From contig CANLZY010000009.1 of the NCBI GenBank assembly GCA_947495685.1, positions 1 through 64,000 on the forward strand: DNA of 64,000 bases, given 5' to 3'. The stretch's first letter is position 1, and each line of letters starts with the position of its first letter. The stretch comes from an uncultured Tropicimonas sp. (lineage in GTDB: Bacteria > Pseudomonadota > Alphaproteobacteria > Rhodobacterales > Rhodobacteraceae). A program made the position numbers and the translations under genes. The notes beneath the pieces are model-generated. The model saw only the letters and a program-made list of their open reading frames with translations, was not told the origin of the DNA and searched no databases. Shown here one piece after another: positions 20,081 to 29,632 of the stretch.

Positions 20081-20217
20081 CAGAATCCACCCTCAAACAA
20101 TACCAAGGAACGATGCACAGCTTGCCAAGGAAGGGCAAACACTAAACGCACGCCACGGCAGCTTGCCCAACGGGTGTGGGGCAGGCGCCGTGGGTGATCT
20201 GCCAAACGGGTGACTGG

Positions 20218-21510
20218 TTACTTTTCGGGAATCAGCCCGCGTGGACTGAACCGTAGCACCAGCAACAGGACAATCCCCATCGTCAACAGACGGATGTGTT
20301 GGACCGAATCCAGAAGGTGTTCCTTCAGTCCGCTGCCATCCGGCAGGGGCAGGGTGATGATGTTCATGAGCGCCCCGCCGATCGGCTCGACCTGAATCCA
20401 CAGCCACCAGATCAGGAACCCTCCCAGAACCGAGCCCCAGTTGTTGCCGGACCCACCGACGATCACCATCACCCAGATGAGGAAGGTAAACCGCAGCGGC
20501 TGGTAGGTGCCCGGGGTCAACTGACCGTCCAGCGTGGTCATCATGGCGCCGGCCATTCCGCAAATTGCCGATCCGATGATGAAGATCTGCAGGTGGCGGC
20601 GGGTGACGTCCTTGCCCATCGCCTCGGCTGCGGTCTCGTTGTCGCGAATGGCGCGCATCATGCGCCCCCAGGGCGAATTGAGCGCCATCTGGGTCAGCAG
20701 GATCAGAACCAGCAGCACCGAGGCAAACATGCTGGCGTACAGCAGCTTGACCCAGAGTGACGACGCGATGGTCGGGTCCAGTCCCAGTCCGACAGCCCGA
20801 TCCACGAACGACGCGCTGTCCTGCAGATCGACCTCGTAGGGCACCGGGCGGGGCAGGCCGACGACGTTCTTGACGCCGCGCGCCATCCAGTCTTCGTTCT
20901 TCATCACGGCGATGATGATCTCGGCGATGCCCAGAGTCGCGATGGCCAGATAGTCGGAACGCAGCCCAAGGGCCGTCTTGCCGATCAACCAGGCCACGCC
21001 CCCCGCCAGCAACCCGCCCAGCGGCCAGGCAAACACGATGGGCAGGTTCATGCCCCCGAGGTAGCCGGTCACCGAAGGGTTCACGCTTTCGATCGCGTCG
21101 CGGGCCGGGTCGAACAGGCCCCGGAACACCACGAATCCGACCACGAAGATGGCAACGACCACCAGCGTTCGCCGCCGCCCGGGCTGCATCCGCTTGAAGG
21201 CAAGCACACCGCCGGTGACGGTGGCGGCTCCCATCGCCAGCGCGACGATGATGCGCCCTCCACCGGCCGCCCAGGCTTCGGTGACGGGCGGCATGGCGAC
21301 GAACACCGTGGCCAGACCGCCAAGGGCGACAAAGCCCATGATGCCGACGTTGAACAGGCCGGCATAGCCCCACTGGATGTTCACCCCAAGCGCCATGACC
21401 GCCGAGATCAGGCCCATGTTGAAGATCGCCAGCGCGGTGTTCCAGCTCTGGAACATGCCGGTGGCGATGTAGAGGACCGCGACGAAGCCAAACAGAAGCG
21501 CGTTCTTCAT
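20218..21510 (-). CDS. livM: Branched-chain amino-acid ABC transporter permease LivM
   Basis: This 430-residue permease has about ten membrane segments and the LivM hallmark GLRSDYLAIATLGIAEI, with GRMMRAIRDNETAAEAMGKD as the loop contacting the ATPases. IQWGYAGLFNVGIMGFVALG near residues 48-68 is also typical. It is longer than the E. coli protein because of an extra region between the first helices. It overlaps livH by 4 bp and is the last gene of the liv operon. Confidence 0.92.
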   Translation of the reverse strand: MKNALLFGFVAVLYIATGMFQSWNTALAIFNMGLISAVMALGVNIQWGYAGLFNVGIMGFVALGGLATVFVAMPPVTEAWAAGGGRIIVALAMGAATVTGGVLAFKRMQPGRRRTLVVVAIFVVGFVVFRGLFDPARDAIESVNPSVTGYLGGMNLPIVFAWPLGGLLAGGVAWLIGKTALGLRSDYLAIATLGIAEIIIAVMKNEDWMARGVKNVVGLPRPVPYEVDLQDSASFVDRAVGLGLDPTIASSLWVKLLYASMFASVLLVLILLTQMALNSPWGRMMRAIRDNETAAEAMGKDVTRRHLQIFIIGSAICGMAGAMMTTLDGQLTPGTYQPLRFTFLIWVMVIVGGSGNNWGSVLGGFLIWWLWIQVEPIGGALMNIITLPLPDGSGLKEHLLDSVQHIRLLTMGIVLLLVLRFSPRGLIPEK

Positions 21511-22520
21511 ACCGCTTTCCCCCGGAACAGCCCGTAGGGCTTGAAGATCAAGACCACGACAAGGATCGCAAAGGACACCGCGAACTTGTAATCGGTGGAC
21601 AGCAGTTGCACGAGCCCGTCAGGCTTCAACGACTCGGGCAGCACGTAGACCGCGACCTTTTTCCAGGCATAGGTCAAGGTGACCTCGGAAAAGGCGATGA
21701 TGTAGCCGCCTGCGATCGCGCCCAGCGGATTGCCCAGCCCGCCAACGATGGCAGCGGCAAAGATCGGCAGAAGCAACTGGAAATACGTGAAAGGCTTGAA
21801 CGCCTTGTCGAGCCCGTAAAGCACCCCCGCCGTGGTGGCGAGGATCGCGGCGAGGATCCACGTGACCCGCACGACCTTTTCGGGGTTGATGCCCGACAAC
21901 AGCGCCAGATCCTCGTTGTCCGAATAGGCACGCATCGATTTTCCGGTGCGGGTGCGGTTGAGAAACCAGAACAGCGCGATCACGGCGATCACCGTCACCA
22001 CGATGGTGATCCCCTGGCTGGACTTGAAGGCCAGACCTTCCTTCAGGCCGGTCATCACCTTGAAATCCTTGGCCCTCATGATGAACCGCGCGCCATCGTT
22101 GAAGTTCTGTTCGCCGGGGCCGATGATGACCCGGACGACGCCGTTCAGGATGAACATCACCCCCAGCGACACCATCACCAGGATGATCGGCTTGGCCTTC
22201 TGTTCCCGGTAGAAGCGATAGACCCACCGGTCGGTGGCAAGCATCATCAGCGCGGTCCCCGCGATGCCGAACGGTAACGCCAGCAGCGCGGTGGGCAAGG
22301 GATAGATGCTCAGCCCCATGGCCTGGAACAACCAGGTAACCAGGATCGTCACCATCGCGCCAAAGGCCATCGTGTCGCCGTGGGCGAAGTTGGAGAACCG
22401 CAGGATGCCGTAGATCAGCGTGACCCCGAGTGCGCCAAGCGCCAGTTGGCTGCCATAGGCGGTGGCGGGGATCAGTACGAAGTTGGAGAGCGCCACGAAG
22501 GCGTTGAGGAAATCCATCAA
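21507..22520 (-). CDS. livH: Branched-chain amino-acid ABC transporter permease LivH
   Basis: This 337-residue permease has eight or nine membrane segments. LALGALGVTLIYGILRFSNF and AHGDTMAFGAM near the N-terminus are LivH signatures, and MRAYSDNEDLALLSGINPEK is the ATPase-coupling loop. GGLGNPLGAIAGG is also conserved. It overlaps both neighbours by 4 bp, so the operon is translationally coupled through the small exported gene upstream. Confidence 0.92.
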   Translation of the reverse strand: MMDFLNAFVALSNFVLIPATAYGSQLALGALGVTLIYGILRFSNFAHGDTMAFGAMVTILVTWLFQAMGLSIYPLPTALLALPFGIAGTALMMLATDRWVYRFYREQKAKPIILVMVSLGVMFILNGVVRVIIGPGEQNFNDGARFIMRAKDFKVMTGLKEGLAFKSSQGITIVVTVIAVIALFWFLNRTRTGKSMRAYSDNEDLALLSGINPEKVVRVTWILAAILATTAGVLYGLDKAFKPFTYFQLLLPIFAAAIVGGLGNPLGAIAGGYIIAFSEVTLTYAWKKVAVYVLPESLKPDGLVQLLSTDYKFAVSFAILVVVLIFKPYGLFRGKAV

Positions 22521-22903
22521 TCTTCCTTAAGGCAGGTTCTGGCGTAGTTGACCATCATGGCGTCGTCGCCACCGTGAACGGACATACGAGCCTGATCGGC
22601 GTGAACGGTCACCATCATCGGGCCGAAATCCGAGACGAGATGAAACAGCCACCCGTCCTCGCCAAGCGCGTAGGCGCTGCCCGGGAAGGTGCCGTCGGCG
22701 GCGGTTGCTTGCACGGCGCGGTCGCCGTCGGTCTCATTGGCCAGCGCGATCGACAGCGCGTACCCGCTTTGGGCGCAGGGCTCGGTTTCGAAACACTCGG
22801 TCTGGAACGTGCACCCCAGCTGCGCCACGGCGGCGGCGCTGCCTGCGGCCGGCAGGGCCAGCAACGCCGCGGTCAGGCCGGTTAGCAGGATATGAGACAT
22901 CAC
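22517..22903 (-). CDS. Small exported four-cysteine protein inside the liv operon (copy 2)
   Basis: This 128-residue protein has a signal peptide of about 26 residues (ending AAAVA). The mature part has cysteines at 31, 37, 43 and 124, the same C-x5-C-x5-C pattern plus one Cys near the C-terminus as the protein at 23624-24031. Overall sequence identity between the two is low, so they look like old paralogs with two disulfides. It overlaps livF and livH by 4 bp on each side. A periplasmic role tied to the transporter is inferred from position only; the family is not recognised. Confidence 0.7.
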   Translation of the reverse strand: MMSHILLTGLTAALLALPAAGSAAAVAQLGCTFQTECFETEPCAQSGYALSIALANETDGDRAVQATAADGTFPGSAYALGEDGWLFHLVSDFGPMMVTVHADQARMSVHGGDDAMMVNYARTCLKED

Positions 22904-23616
22904 GTGCCCCCCAGAAAGGTCCGGCGGACCTCGGGGTTGGCCAAAAGCTCCTTGCCGGAGCCGGTATGAGCGTTGCGCCCCTGTACCAGAACGTACCCTG
23001 TATCAGCGATTTCAAGCGCTTGCCGGGCGTTCTGCTCCACCATCAGGATCGAGATCCCAGTGCGGGCCACCTCGATGATCCGGTCGAACAGCTCATCCAT
23101 GACAATGGGGCTGACGCCGGCGGTAGGCTCGTCGAGCATCAGCACGGAGGGTTGGGTCATCAAGGCACGGCCAACGGCAACTTGTTGGCGTTGACCGCCT
23201 GACAGTTCGCCCGCCGCCTGCCTGCGCTTGTCCTTGAGGATCGGGAACAGGGTATAGACCTGCTCCATCGAGTCCGTCATGTCGTCTTCGCGCAGGAAGG
23301 CACCCATTTCGAGGTTCTCCTCGACGGTCATCGAGGTGAAGATGTTGTTGTTCTGCGGCACGAAGGCCATGCCCTTGGCGACCCGTGCCTGTGGGCTCAG
23401 CGCGGTAATATCCTCGCCGTCCAGCCGCACGGCGCCTTCGCGCACGTCCATCATGCCGAAAACGGCCTTCATCGCGGTGGACTTGCCGGCACCGTTGGGG
23501 CCGACGATCACCGCGATCTCGCCCTTTTCAACCGCAAGGGTGCAGCCATGCAGGATATTCGGACCCTGGCCGTAGCCACCCGATATCCGGTCACCGATCA
23601 GGAATTTCTCGTTCAT
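22900..23616 (-). CDS. livF: Branched-chain amino-acid ABC transporter ATPase LivF
   Basis: This 238-residue ATPase has GPNGAGKST as Walker A, LSGGQRQQVAVGRAL as ABC signature, and VLMLDEPTAGVSP as Walker B. The short length and the ending without a C-terminal extension fit LivF. It energises amino-acid uptake with LivG. A small exported gene lies on each side. Confidence 0.93.
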   Translation of the reverse strand: MNEKFLIGDRISGGYGQGPNILHGCTLAVEKGEIAVIVGPNGAGKSTAMKAVFGMMDVREGAVRLDGEDITALSPQARVAKGMAFVPQNNNIFTSMTVEENLEMGAFLREDDMTDSMEQVYTLFPILKDKRRQAAGELSGGQRQQVAVGRALMTQPSVLMLDEPTAGVSPIVMDELFDRIIEVARTGISILMVEQNARQALEIADTGYVLVQGRNAHTGSGKELLANPEVRRTFLGGT

Positions 23617-23623
23617 CTACTGA

Positions 23624-24031
23624 TCACTCCGTCGAGGGCAGGGCGGCGCATTCGCCGAGGTATTGCATCGGGGTCAGCGTGATCCCGTCGATCTTGTGCG
23701 TCGAATGCACAGCCTCGCCGTTCATCAGCTTGATCGTGGTCACATCGACCGCGCCCGAGATCTGGTAGGCGAGGAAACTGACAGACCGGTCACCGATGTG
23801 AACGCCGATCTGGTCCAGCGGGCTGCGGCCCAGAACCTCGGCCTCGTTGGTATCGGTGTTGTGCTTGATCCGCAGGTCAAGGTCTGCGTCGATGCACTTG
23901 CGGTTCGGATCGCATTTCCAATCGAAGAAGCACTTGAACAGGATCACTTCGTCGGCCTGCGCCGGAACTGGCGAAAACGCGATAACCGATGCGGAAACAA
24001 TGCCCTGGAGGATGAACTTCAGGCGCGTCAT
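23624..24031 (-). CDS. Small exported four-cysteine protein inside the liv operon (copy 1)
   Basis: This 135-residue protein has a signal peptide of about 26 residues (ending VPAQA). The mature part starts near DEVILFKC and has cysteines at 34, 40, 46 and 128. The spacing (6, 6, 82) is almost identical to the second copy at 22517-22903 (6, 6, 81). It overlaps livG by 4 bp and ends 7 bp before livF. Two disulfides in the periplasm are likely. I do not recognise the family, and the link to amino-acid uptake is inferred from position. Confidence 0.7.
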   Translation of the reverse strand: MTRLKFILQGIVSASVIAFSPVPAQADEVILFKCFFDWKCDPNRKCIDADLDLRIKHNTDTNEAEVLGRSPLDQIGVHIGDRSVSFLAYQISGAVDVTTIKLMNGEAVHSTHKIDGITLTPMQYLGECAALPSTE

Positions 24032-24810
24032 GCCTCCTCCTTCTTCTTGTTCTTCAGGCCGGTGCCCAGGTAGGCCTCGATCACGCGATCGTCCTGCATG
24101 ATCTCGGCGGCCTTGCCGACGGCAAGGACCTTGCCCTCGGCCATGCAGATCACCGGATCGCAGAGCCGGGCGATGAAGTCCATGTCGTGCTCGATCAGGC
24201 AGAAGGTATAGCCGCGTTCCTTGTTCAGGCGGATGATGGCATCGCCGATGGTGCGCAGCAGGGTGCGGTTCACACCGGCGCCGACCTCGTCCAGGAACAC
24301 GATCTTGGCGTCCACCATCATCGTCCGGCCCAGCTCCAGAAGCTTTTTCTGGCCGCCCGACAAGTTTCCGGCGCGCTCGTCGGCCAGATGGTCGATCGTC
24401 AGGAATTCAAGGACTTCGTCGGCCTTGCGCTTCAGGGCGACTTCCTCCCGGGCGATCTGGCCCCGCTTGACCCAGGTGTTCCAGAGGGTTTCGCCGGATT
24501 GCCCTCCGGGCACCATCATCAGGTTTTCGCGCACCGTCATCGAGGAGAACTCGTGGGCGATCTGGAAAGTCCGCAACAGCCCCTTGTGGAACAGCTCGTG
24601 CGGCGGCAGGCCGGTAATGTCCTCGTCGCCCATGTAGACCTTGCCCGAGGTGGGCGGCAGGACACCGGCGATGACATTGAAAAGCGTGGTCTTGCCGGCC
24701 CCATTCGGGCCGATCAGCCCGGTGATGGAACCCTCGGCGATCTCGATTGACGCGCCGTCGCAGGCGCGGAAACCGCCAAAGTGCTTGTGGAGAGTCTCGA
24801 CCCGGATCAT
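24028..24810 (-). CDS. livG: Branched-chain amino-acid ABC transporter ATPase LivG
   Basis: This 260-residue ATPase has GPNGAGKTT as Walker A, NLSGGQKKLLELGRTMM as signature and FLDEVGAGVN as Walker B with D-loop, where the usual Pro after DE is Val. The C-terminal tail (VIEAYLGTGLKNKKKEEA) is the LivG type. It is the first gene after the terminator that follows livK. Confidence 0.92.
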   Translation of the reverse strand: MIRVETLHKHFGGFRACDGASIEIAEGSITGLIGPNGAGKTTLFNVIAGVLPPTSGKVYMGDEDITGLPPHELFHKGLLRTFQIAHEFSSMTVRENLMMVPGGQSGETLWNTWVKRGQIAREEVALKRKADEVLEFLTIDHLADERAGNLSGGQKKLLELGRTMMVDAKIVFLDEVGAGVNRTLLRTIGDAIIRLNKERGYTFCLIEHDMDFIARLCDPVICMAEGKVLAVGKAAEIMQDDRVIEAYLGTGLKNKKKEEA

Positions 24811-24850
24811 TCTCGCGTCCTTCGGTTCATGGCGGGTGGTCTTATGGCAA

Positions 24851-24878
24851 GCAAACGGCCCGGGAAAGACCCGGGCCG
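24851..24878 (-). terminator. Terminator or attenuator between livK and livG
   Basis: A 9-bp perfect GC-rich stem (CGGCCCGGG at 24856-24864 with CCCGGGCCG at 24870-24878) is followed on the minus strand by TTTGCTTG. It lies about 57 bp after the livK stop and before livG. It likely makes the binding protein more abundant than the membrane parts. Confidence 0.65.
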
Positions 24879-24934
24879 CCTGTCGTTACGTCAAGAGTAA
24901 CGGGACGGCAAGAGCGCCATCCGCGCGGGCCCGA

Positions 24935-26113
24935 TCAGTGGTAGCCCACCGTCTCGAACTTGCCATCCTTCATGATGACTTCGCGGAAGGAGCCTGCGGA
25001 ATCGCCATTCTCAAGGAATTCGACCGCGGTCCCACCGACGTAGTCGATTTCGCCACCAGCAGCGAGAATGTCGAGCGCCTTGCCAAGCTCACCGGGAAGA
25101 ATCTCTTCGCCGGGACCATTGGCAACATCCATGACCTTGTCCTTGTAGACCTTGGGATCGGCGGACCCGGCGGCCTGCATGGCGAGCAGCAGGATCGCGG
25201 CGGCGTCATAGGACTCGGCGGAGAAGATCGCAGTGGAGTCGAAGGCGTCGCCAACAATTTCCGCGAACTTTTCGGCACCCGGGCTGTCGGAGCCGGGCAG
25301 CTGGCCGGCCGAGCCGTCAACATCCGCGCCGAACTTTCCCGTGGTCGCATCCGACACCATGCCGTCCGGGAAGTGGAACATGTCGAACGCGCCGGTGTCC
25401 AGCGAGGCCTGTACGATGCCCGCACCGCCACGATCGGCGTAGCCGGCCACGACGAGCAGATCGCCACCAGCCGAGGCCAGCGCGCCGACTTCGGCGGAGT
25501 AGTCGGCCTTGTCGTCCTCGTGGGCTGCCGAGATGGTGATCTCGCCGCCCAGTTCCTTGAAGGCGCCTTCAAAGCTTTCGGCCAGACCCTTGCCGTAATC
25601 GTTGTTGGTATAGGTCACGGCAACCGACTCGACGCCCTTGTCCATCAGGATATTGGCCATCACAACACCTTGGCGGGCATCCGACGGAGGTGTGCGGAAG
25701 AACAGGCCATCGTCCTCGGCCTGGCTGAGGGCCGGCGAGGTCGCCGACGGCGAGATCATCACCATGCCGTTGGCACGGGCGACGTTGGCCAGAACGGCAC
25801 CGGTCACGCCCGAACATGCTGCGCCCATGATACCGGCCACGCCATCGGAGGTGATCAGGCGTTCGGCGGCGGCGGTGGCGGCCGCGGAGTCGATGCAGGT
25901 CGAGTCGGCCCGGACAGGAACCACGGTGGAACCGCCCAGCAGCTTGCCGCTGTCGTTCACTTCCTTGATCGCCAGTTCGGCGCCGGCGCCCATGGCAACG
26001 GCCATGGATTCGATCGGCCCACTAAAGCCAAGCAGCACGCCCAGTTTGATTTCCTCGGCGGTGGCGGCGGTGGCCAGCAGAGTGGCGGCGCTTGCCAGCA
26101 GCAGTTTTTTCAT
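24935..26113 (-). CDS. livK: Branched-chain amino-acid ABC transporter substrate-binding protein
   Basis: This 392-residue periplasmic protein has a signal peptide (MKKLLLASAATLLATAATA) and the two-lobed leucine-binding fold: KLGVLLGFSGPIESMAVAMG near the start, GIMGAACSGVTGAVLANVA and MVMISPSATSPAL in the first lobe, and VAVTYTNNDYGKGLAESFEG in the second. A GGGAG ribosome site is correctly spaced for the ATG at 26113; the ATG nine bases upstream is too close to it. Ligand may be branched-chain or other neutral amino acids. It heads the liv operon. Confidence 0.9.
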   Translation of the reverse strand: MKKLLLASAATLLATAATAEEIKLGVLLGFSGPIESMAVAMGAGAELAIKEVNDSGKLLGGSTVVPVRADSTCIDSAAATAAAERLITSDGVAGIMGAACSGVTGAVLANVARANGMVMISPSATSPALSQAEDDGLFFRTPPSDARQGVVMANILMDKGVESVAVTYTNNDYGKGLAESFEGAFKELGGEITISAAHEDDKADYSAEVGALASAGGDLLVVAGYADRGGAGIVQASLDTGAFDMFHFPDGMVSDATTGKFGADVDGSAGQLPGSDSPGAEKFAEIVGDAFDSTAIFSAESYDAAAILLLAMQAAGSADPKVYKDKVMDVANGPGEEILPGELGKALDILAAGGEIDYVGGTAVEFLENGDSAGSFREVIMKDGKFETVGYH

Positions 26114-26422
26114 TTCGTTCATCTCCCAAATGGAACTCAATTCCGGCGCCACGTTATGGGGCAATCGCGCAAATGGAAAGAACCCCGTGTGCACAGAAGG
26201 AACCATATCGCCTTCGCAGAGCGCTCCGAAACGCCATCGCCACGTGACGCGCACCGCAGACCTCCTCCTGCAAGGTCGCCGGGGCCAGGTTTGGCCGGCT
26301 TCCCGAACCGCAGGGGCCGGGTAGGGGGCTCGGGGGCATCTCTTCGCCGCAGGGGCGGAAATGAACGCGGCATTCGGCACGGCATTGGCTAGGATGCCGG
26401 CAACAGAATCGGAGGTTTCCCC
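26114..26422. other. Divergent intergenic region between livK and an exported protein gene
   Basis: About 310 bp hold the promoters of livK (minus) and the gene at 26423 (plus). No gene, RNA or strong repeat is visible, and no promoter stands out clearly enough to place. Confidence 0.4.
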
Positions 26423-26848
26423 ATGCATCGTTCCCTGTACATCCCGCTTGTTGCAGCGGTGCTTGCCTGTCAGCCCCTGTCGGCAAGTGCCCAGATCCGG
26501 AATTCGGTTTTCGCGAGCTACGAAGACTTCACCACCTTCATCGACGAAAAGATCAAGAAACGGCATTTTGGAGCGTTGTTCCAAAGCTTTGGTGGCAACA
26601 ACCTGTCCTTGACCGATATCCAGAAGATTACCACCCAGGCCCAGAAAGGCTTTCCGGTCGACTTCGAAGAGGTCTCCGTGATGCGCCGCCAGGAACTGGA
26701 AAACGGGTTCGTGCAAGAAGCCCGCGCCTATTGGGTGGGGGACTTTTATGCCTACGTCTATGTGCTGCTGCACCAGCGCGGCGATGAACTGGTGGTGGTC
26801 AATTTCACCATGAATGCACAGCCGGGGCCTGTGATGGCCTTGTTCTGA
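26423..26848 (+). CDS. Exported hypothetical protein
   Basis: This 141-residue protein has a signal peptide (residues 1-24, ending SASAQ). The mature part has a helical first half (YEDFTTFIDEKIKK) and a second half with beta-strand-like segments (ARAYWVGDFYAYVYVLLHQ, ELVVVNFTMN), which would suit a small alpha-beta fold. A GGAGG ribosome site precedes the ATG. I do not recognise the family. It is convergent with the GlxA-type regulator. Confidence 0.65.
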   Translation: MHRSLYIPLVAAVLACQPLSASAQIRNSVFASYEDFTTFIDEKIKKRHFGALFQSFGGNNLSLTDIQKITTQAQKGFPVDFEEVSVMRRQELENGFVQEARAYWVGDFYAYVYVLLHQRGDELVVVNFTMNAQPGPVMALF

Positions 26849-26875
26849 GCAAAACCGGGCCGCAAGCTGGCGCCG

Positions 26876-27898
26876 CTAGATCGACAGGCGGCTCGAATGG
26901 GCACCGCGCTCGCGATAGGGCGTGGTCTGATAGTGCGCCCGGTAGCATTTGGAGAAATGGCTGGGCGAGGTGAAGCCACAGGCGAGGGCCACGTTGATGA
27001 CGCTCATGTCCGTCTGCATCAGCAGGTTGCGGGCCTTTTGCAGGCGCAATTCCATGTAGTAACGCTTGGGCGACCGGTTCAGATACCGGCGAAACAACCG
27101 CTCCAGCTGTCGCGTGGACAGCGCAACACCGCGGGCAAGTACCGCAGGCGAAATGGGGTCTTCCAGGTTCTGCTCCATGATCTGGATGACCTGACTCAGC
27201 TTGGGATGGCGCACACCGATCCGGGTCGGAATCGACAGACGCTGCGTGTCCTGATCGGTGCGGATCGAGGAATAGATCAACTGATCCGCCACGGCGCCGG
27301 CCAGATCCTCGCCATGATCATCGGCGATGATCTTCAGCATCAGATCGATCGAGGCTGTGCCGCCGGCCGTGGTGATCCGGTTGCCATCGGTCACGAAAAC
27401 CGACTTGGTCAGCGTGACTTCTTCGAATTCCTCCGAAAAACTGTCCTGGTTTTCCCAGTGAATGGTGGCGCGTTTGCCGTCCAGCAGACCAGCGCGTGCC
27501 AAGGTGTAGCCTGCGGTACACAACCCGCCGATCGTGGCACCGCGCCGGGCCTCGCGCCGGATCCAGTTCAACAGACGCTTGGTGGTGGCAGCCTGGATGT
27601 CGACACCACCGCAGATCAGGACCGTGTCGTCCCGGCTGACCACGTCGAGATCCGTGTTCAGCATGACCTCCACGCCGTTCGAACTGGTGGTCCGTTCTCC
27701 CCCCTCGCCAGCAATCGACCAAGAATACAACGACTTACCGGACACTCGGTTGGCGATGCGCAATGGCTCCATGGCACAGGAAAACGACAACATCGTGAAC
27801 TGATCAAGCAGGACAAAGATGAAGTGACGGGTCTTGCCGCTCTCGTGAGCGACCTCGACAAGTGTGTCTGGAGGGGCGGGACTCTGGCTCATGTGCAC
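26876..27898 (-). CDS. GlxA-family transcriptional regulator (DJ-1/PfpI-like plus AraC domain)
   Basis: This 340-residue regulator has an N-terminal class I amidotransferase-like domain (about residues 22-200; FVLLDQFTMLSFSCAMEPLR and GGLCTAGYTLARAGLLDG with the nucleophile-elbow Cys) and a C-terminal AraC helix-turn-helix domain (about 230-335; VALSTRQLERLFRRYLN and ALACGFTSPSHFSKCYR). Relatives control catabolism of quaternary amines and arginine, but the target here is unknown. A start six bases later is also possible. It is divergent from the DAHP synthase gene. Confidence 0.9.
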   Translation of the reverse strand: MHMSQSPAPPDTLVEVAHESGKTRHFIFVLLDQFTMLSFSCAMEPLRIANRVSGKSLYSWSIAGEGGERTTSSNGVEVMLNTDLDVVSRDDTVLICGGVDIQAATTKRLLNWIRREARRGATIGGLCTAGYTLARAGLLDGKRATIHWENQDSFSEEFEEVTLTKSVFVTDGNRITTAGGTASIDLMLKIIADDHGEDLAGAVADQLIYSSIRTDQDTQRLSIPTRIGVRHPKLSQVIQIMEQNLEDPISPAVLARGVALSTRQLERLFRRYLNRSPKRYYMELRLQKARNLLMQTDMSVINVALACGFTSPSHFSKCYRAHYQTTPYRERGAHSSRLSI

Positions 27899-28110
27899 TC
27901 GCTCGGATCGGTTCGAACAACAGAACAGGAAAAGGACTTTGCCCGCAATAGCCGAACCCCCGCGACGTGGCCGTCCGTTGCCCGCAATTCGGCCTGCTCA
28001 CCGGGGGGGCGCAGGTCGGCAGCGATGCGGGGCAGACATTTCTCGTTTTCATCCCGCAGACTGGCGTTTATACACCGTGAACCATTACGCTTACAGGGCT
28101 GGAGAACCAT

Positions 28111-29478
28111 ATGACACGGGTCTGGAATAAATCTGACTGGCGCGCCAAGCCGCGGGTGCAGATGCCCGACTATCCTGATCAGGATAAACTCGATGCCGTC
28201 GAGGCCCGTCTTGCAAAGTATCCGCCGCTGGTCTTTGCCGGCGAAGCGCGGCGCCTGAAAAACGAGCTTGCCAAGGCGTCCCGCGGTGAGGCCTTCCTGT
28301 TGCAGGGCGGCGATTGCGCCGAGAGCTTTGCGGAGTTTTCCGCTGACAGCATCCGCGAGACCTTCAAGGTCATGCTGCAGATGGCAGTCGTGCTGACCTA
28401 TGGTGCCAAGGTGCCGGTGGTGAAGGTCGGCCGGATGGCCGGTCAGTTCGCCAAGCCGCGCTCGGCGCCGACCGAGGTCAAGAACGGTGTGGAACTGCCC
28501 AGCTACCGTGGTGACATCATCAACGAACTGGATTTCACCCCCGAGGCCCGCAACCCCGATCCCGACAAGATGCTGCAGGCCTACACCCAGGCGGCGGCCT
28601 CGTTGAACCTGTTGCGCGCCTTCTCGACCGGCGGTTTTGCCGATATCCAGCGTGTGCACAGCTGGACAACCGGTTTTGCCGAGGAAGACAAGGCAGAGCA
28701 GTACCGGGCGTTGTCCAACCGGATCTCGGATGCGCTCAGCTTCATGACTGCGGCTGGACTGGATTCGGAAAGCGTCGATGCGATGAGCTCGGTCAGCTTC
28801 TACACCAGCCACGAAGCGCTGCTGCTGGAGTATGAAGAGGCCCTGACACGGGTGGATTCGACGACCGGGCAGATCATCGCCGGATCGGGGCACATGCTGT
28901 GGATCGGGGATCGGACACGCCAGCCCGACGGCGCGCACGTGGAGTTCTGCAAGGGGGTCATCAACCCGATCGGGATGAAATGCGGCCCCTCGATGACCGC
29001 GGAAGACCTGAAGGTGTTGATGGCGTCGTTGAACCCGGAGAACGAGCCGGGCCGTCTGACCTTGATCGCCCGTTTTGGTGCCGGACAGGTCACCGAACAC
29101 CTGCCCCGCCTGATCGAGACGGTGCGGGCCGAAGGTGCCAATGTTGTATGGTCCTGCGATCCGATGCACGGCAACACGATCAAATCCGCCACCGGTTACA
29201 AGACCCGGCCCTTTGACCGGGTTCTGAGCGAAGTGCGCGAGTTCTTTGCCGTGCACCGCGAGTACGGAACCATTCCCGGCGGCGTGCATTTCGAAATGAC
29301 GGGGCAGGACGTGACCGAGTGCACCGGTGGTGTGCGCGCGGTGACCGACGAGGATCTGTCGGACCGCTATCACACCGCCTGTGATCCGCGCCTGAACGCT
29401 TCCCAATCGCTGGAACTGGCGTTCCTGGTCGCCGAAGAACTGTCGAACCGTCGCGAGGCATCGCGGGCCGCCGGCTAA
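28111..29478 (+). CDS. Class II 3-deoxy-7-phosphoheptulonate (DAHP) synthase
   Basis: This 455-residue enzyme condenses phosphoenolpyruvate and erythrose-4-phosphate, the first step of the shikimate pathway. Family segments are [44 protein letters not shown]-type residues ([11 protein letters not shown]) and [10 protein letters not shown]. It is the plant/microbial class II type with no added chorismate mutase. A second shikimate enzyme, aroQ, lies near 48 kb. A strong terminator follows. Confidence 0.95.
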   Translation: MTRVWNKSDWRAKPRVQMPDYPDQDKLDAVEARLAKYPPLVFAGEARRLKNELAKASRGEAFLLQGGDCAESFAEFSADSIRETFKVMLQMAVVLTYGAKVPVVKVGRMAGQFAKPRSAPTEVKNGVELPSYRGDIINELDFTPEARNPDPDKMLQAYTQAAASLNLLRAFSTGGFADIQRVHSWTTGFAEEDKAEQYRALSNRISDALSFMTAAGLDSESVDAMSSVSFYTSHEALLLEYEEALTRVDSTTGQIIAGSGHMLWIGDRTRQPDGAHVEFCKGVINPIGMKCGPSMTAEDLKVLMASLNPENEPGRLTLIARFGAGQVTEHLPRLIETVRAEGANVVWSCDPMHGNTIKSATGYKTRPFDRVLSEVREFFAVHREYGTIPGGVHFEMTGQDVTECTGGVRAVTDEDLSDRYHTACDPRLNASQSLELAFLVAEELSNRREASRAAG

Positions 29479-29511
29479 GTCAGGTCGCCCCGCAATCCGA
29501 CACTACGAATC

Positions 29512-29545
29512 AAACGGCGGCACCCCTAACAGGGCGCCGCCGTTT
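29512..29545. terminator. Rho-independent terminator after the DAHP synthase gene
   Basis: AAACGGCGGC (29512-29521) pairs perfectly with GCCGCCGTTT (29536-29545) around a 14-base loop. T-rich ends are present on both strands, so it may also serve the convergent gene at 29633. Confidence 0.8.
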
Positions 29546-29632
29546 CCATATGTTCGAACCCTGCGCAGCCCTTTGGGTGAGACGGACAGAGACCCTCGGA
29601 CCTTGTGGCTGCGGGCGACAGGCAAACAGTGC

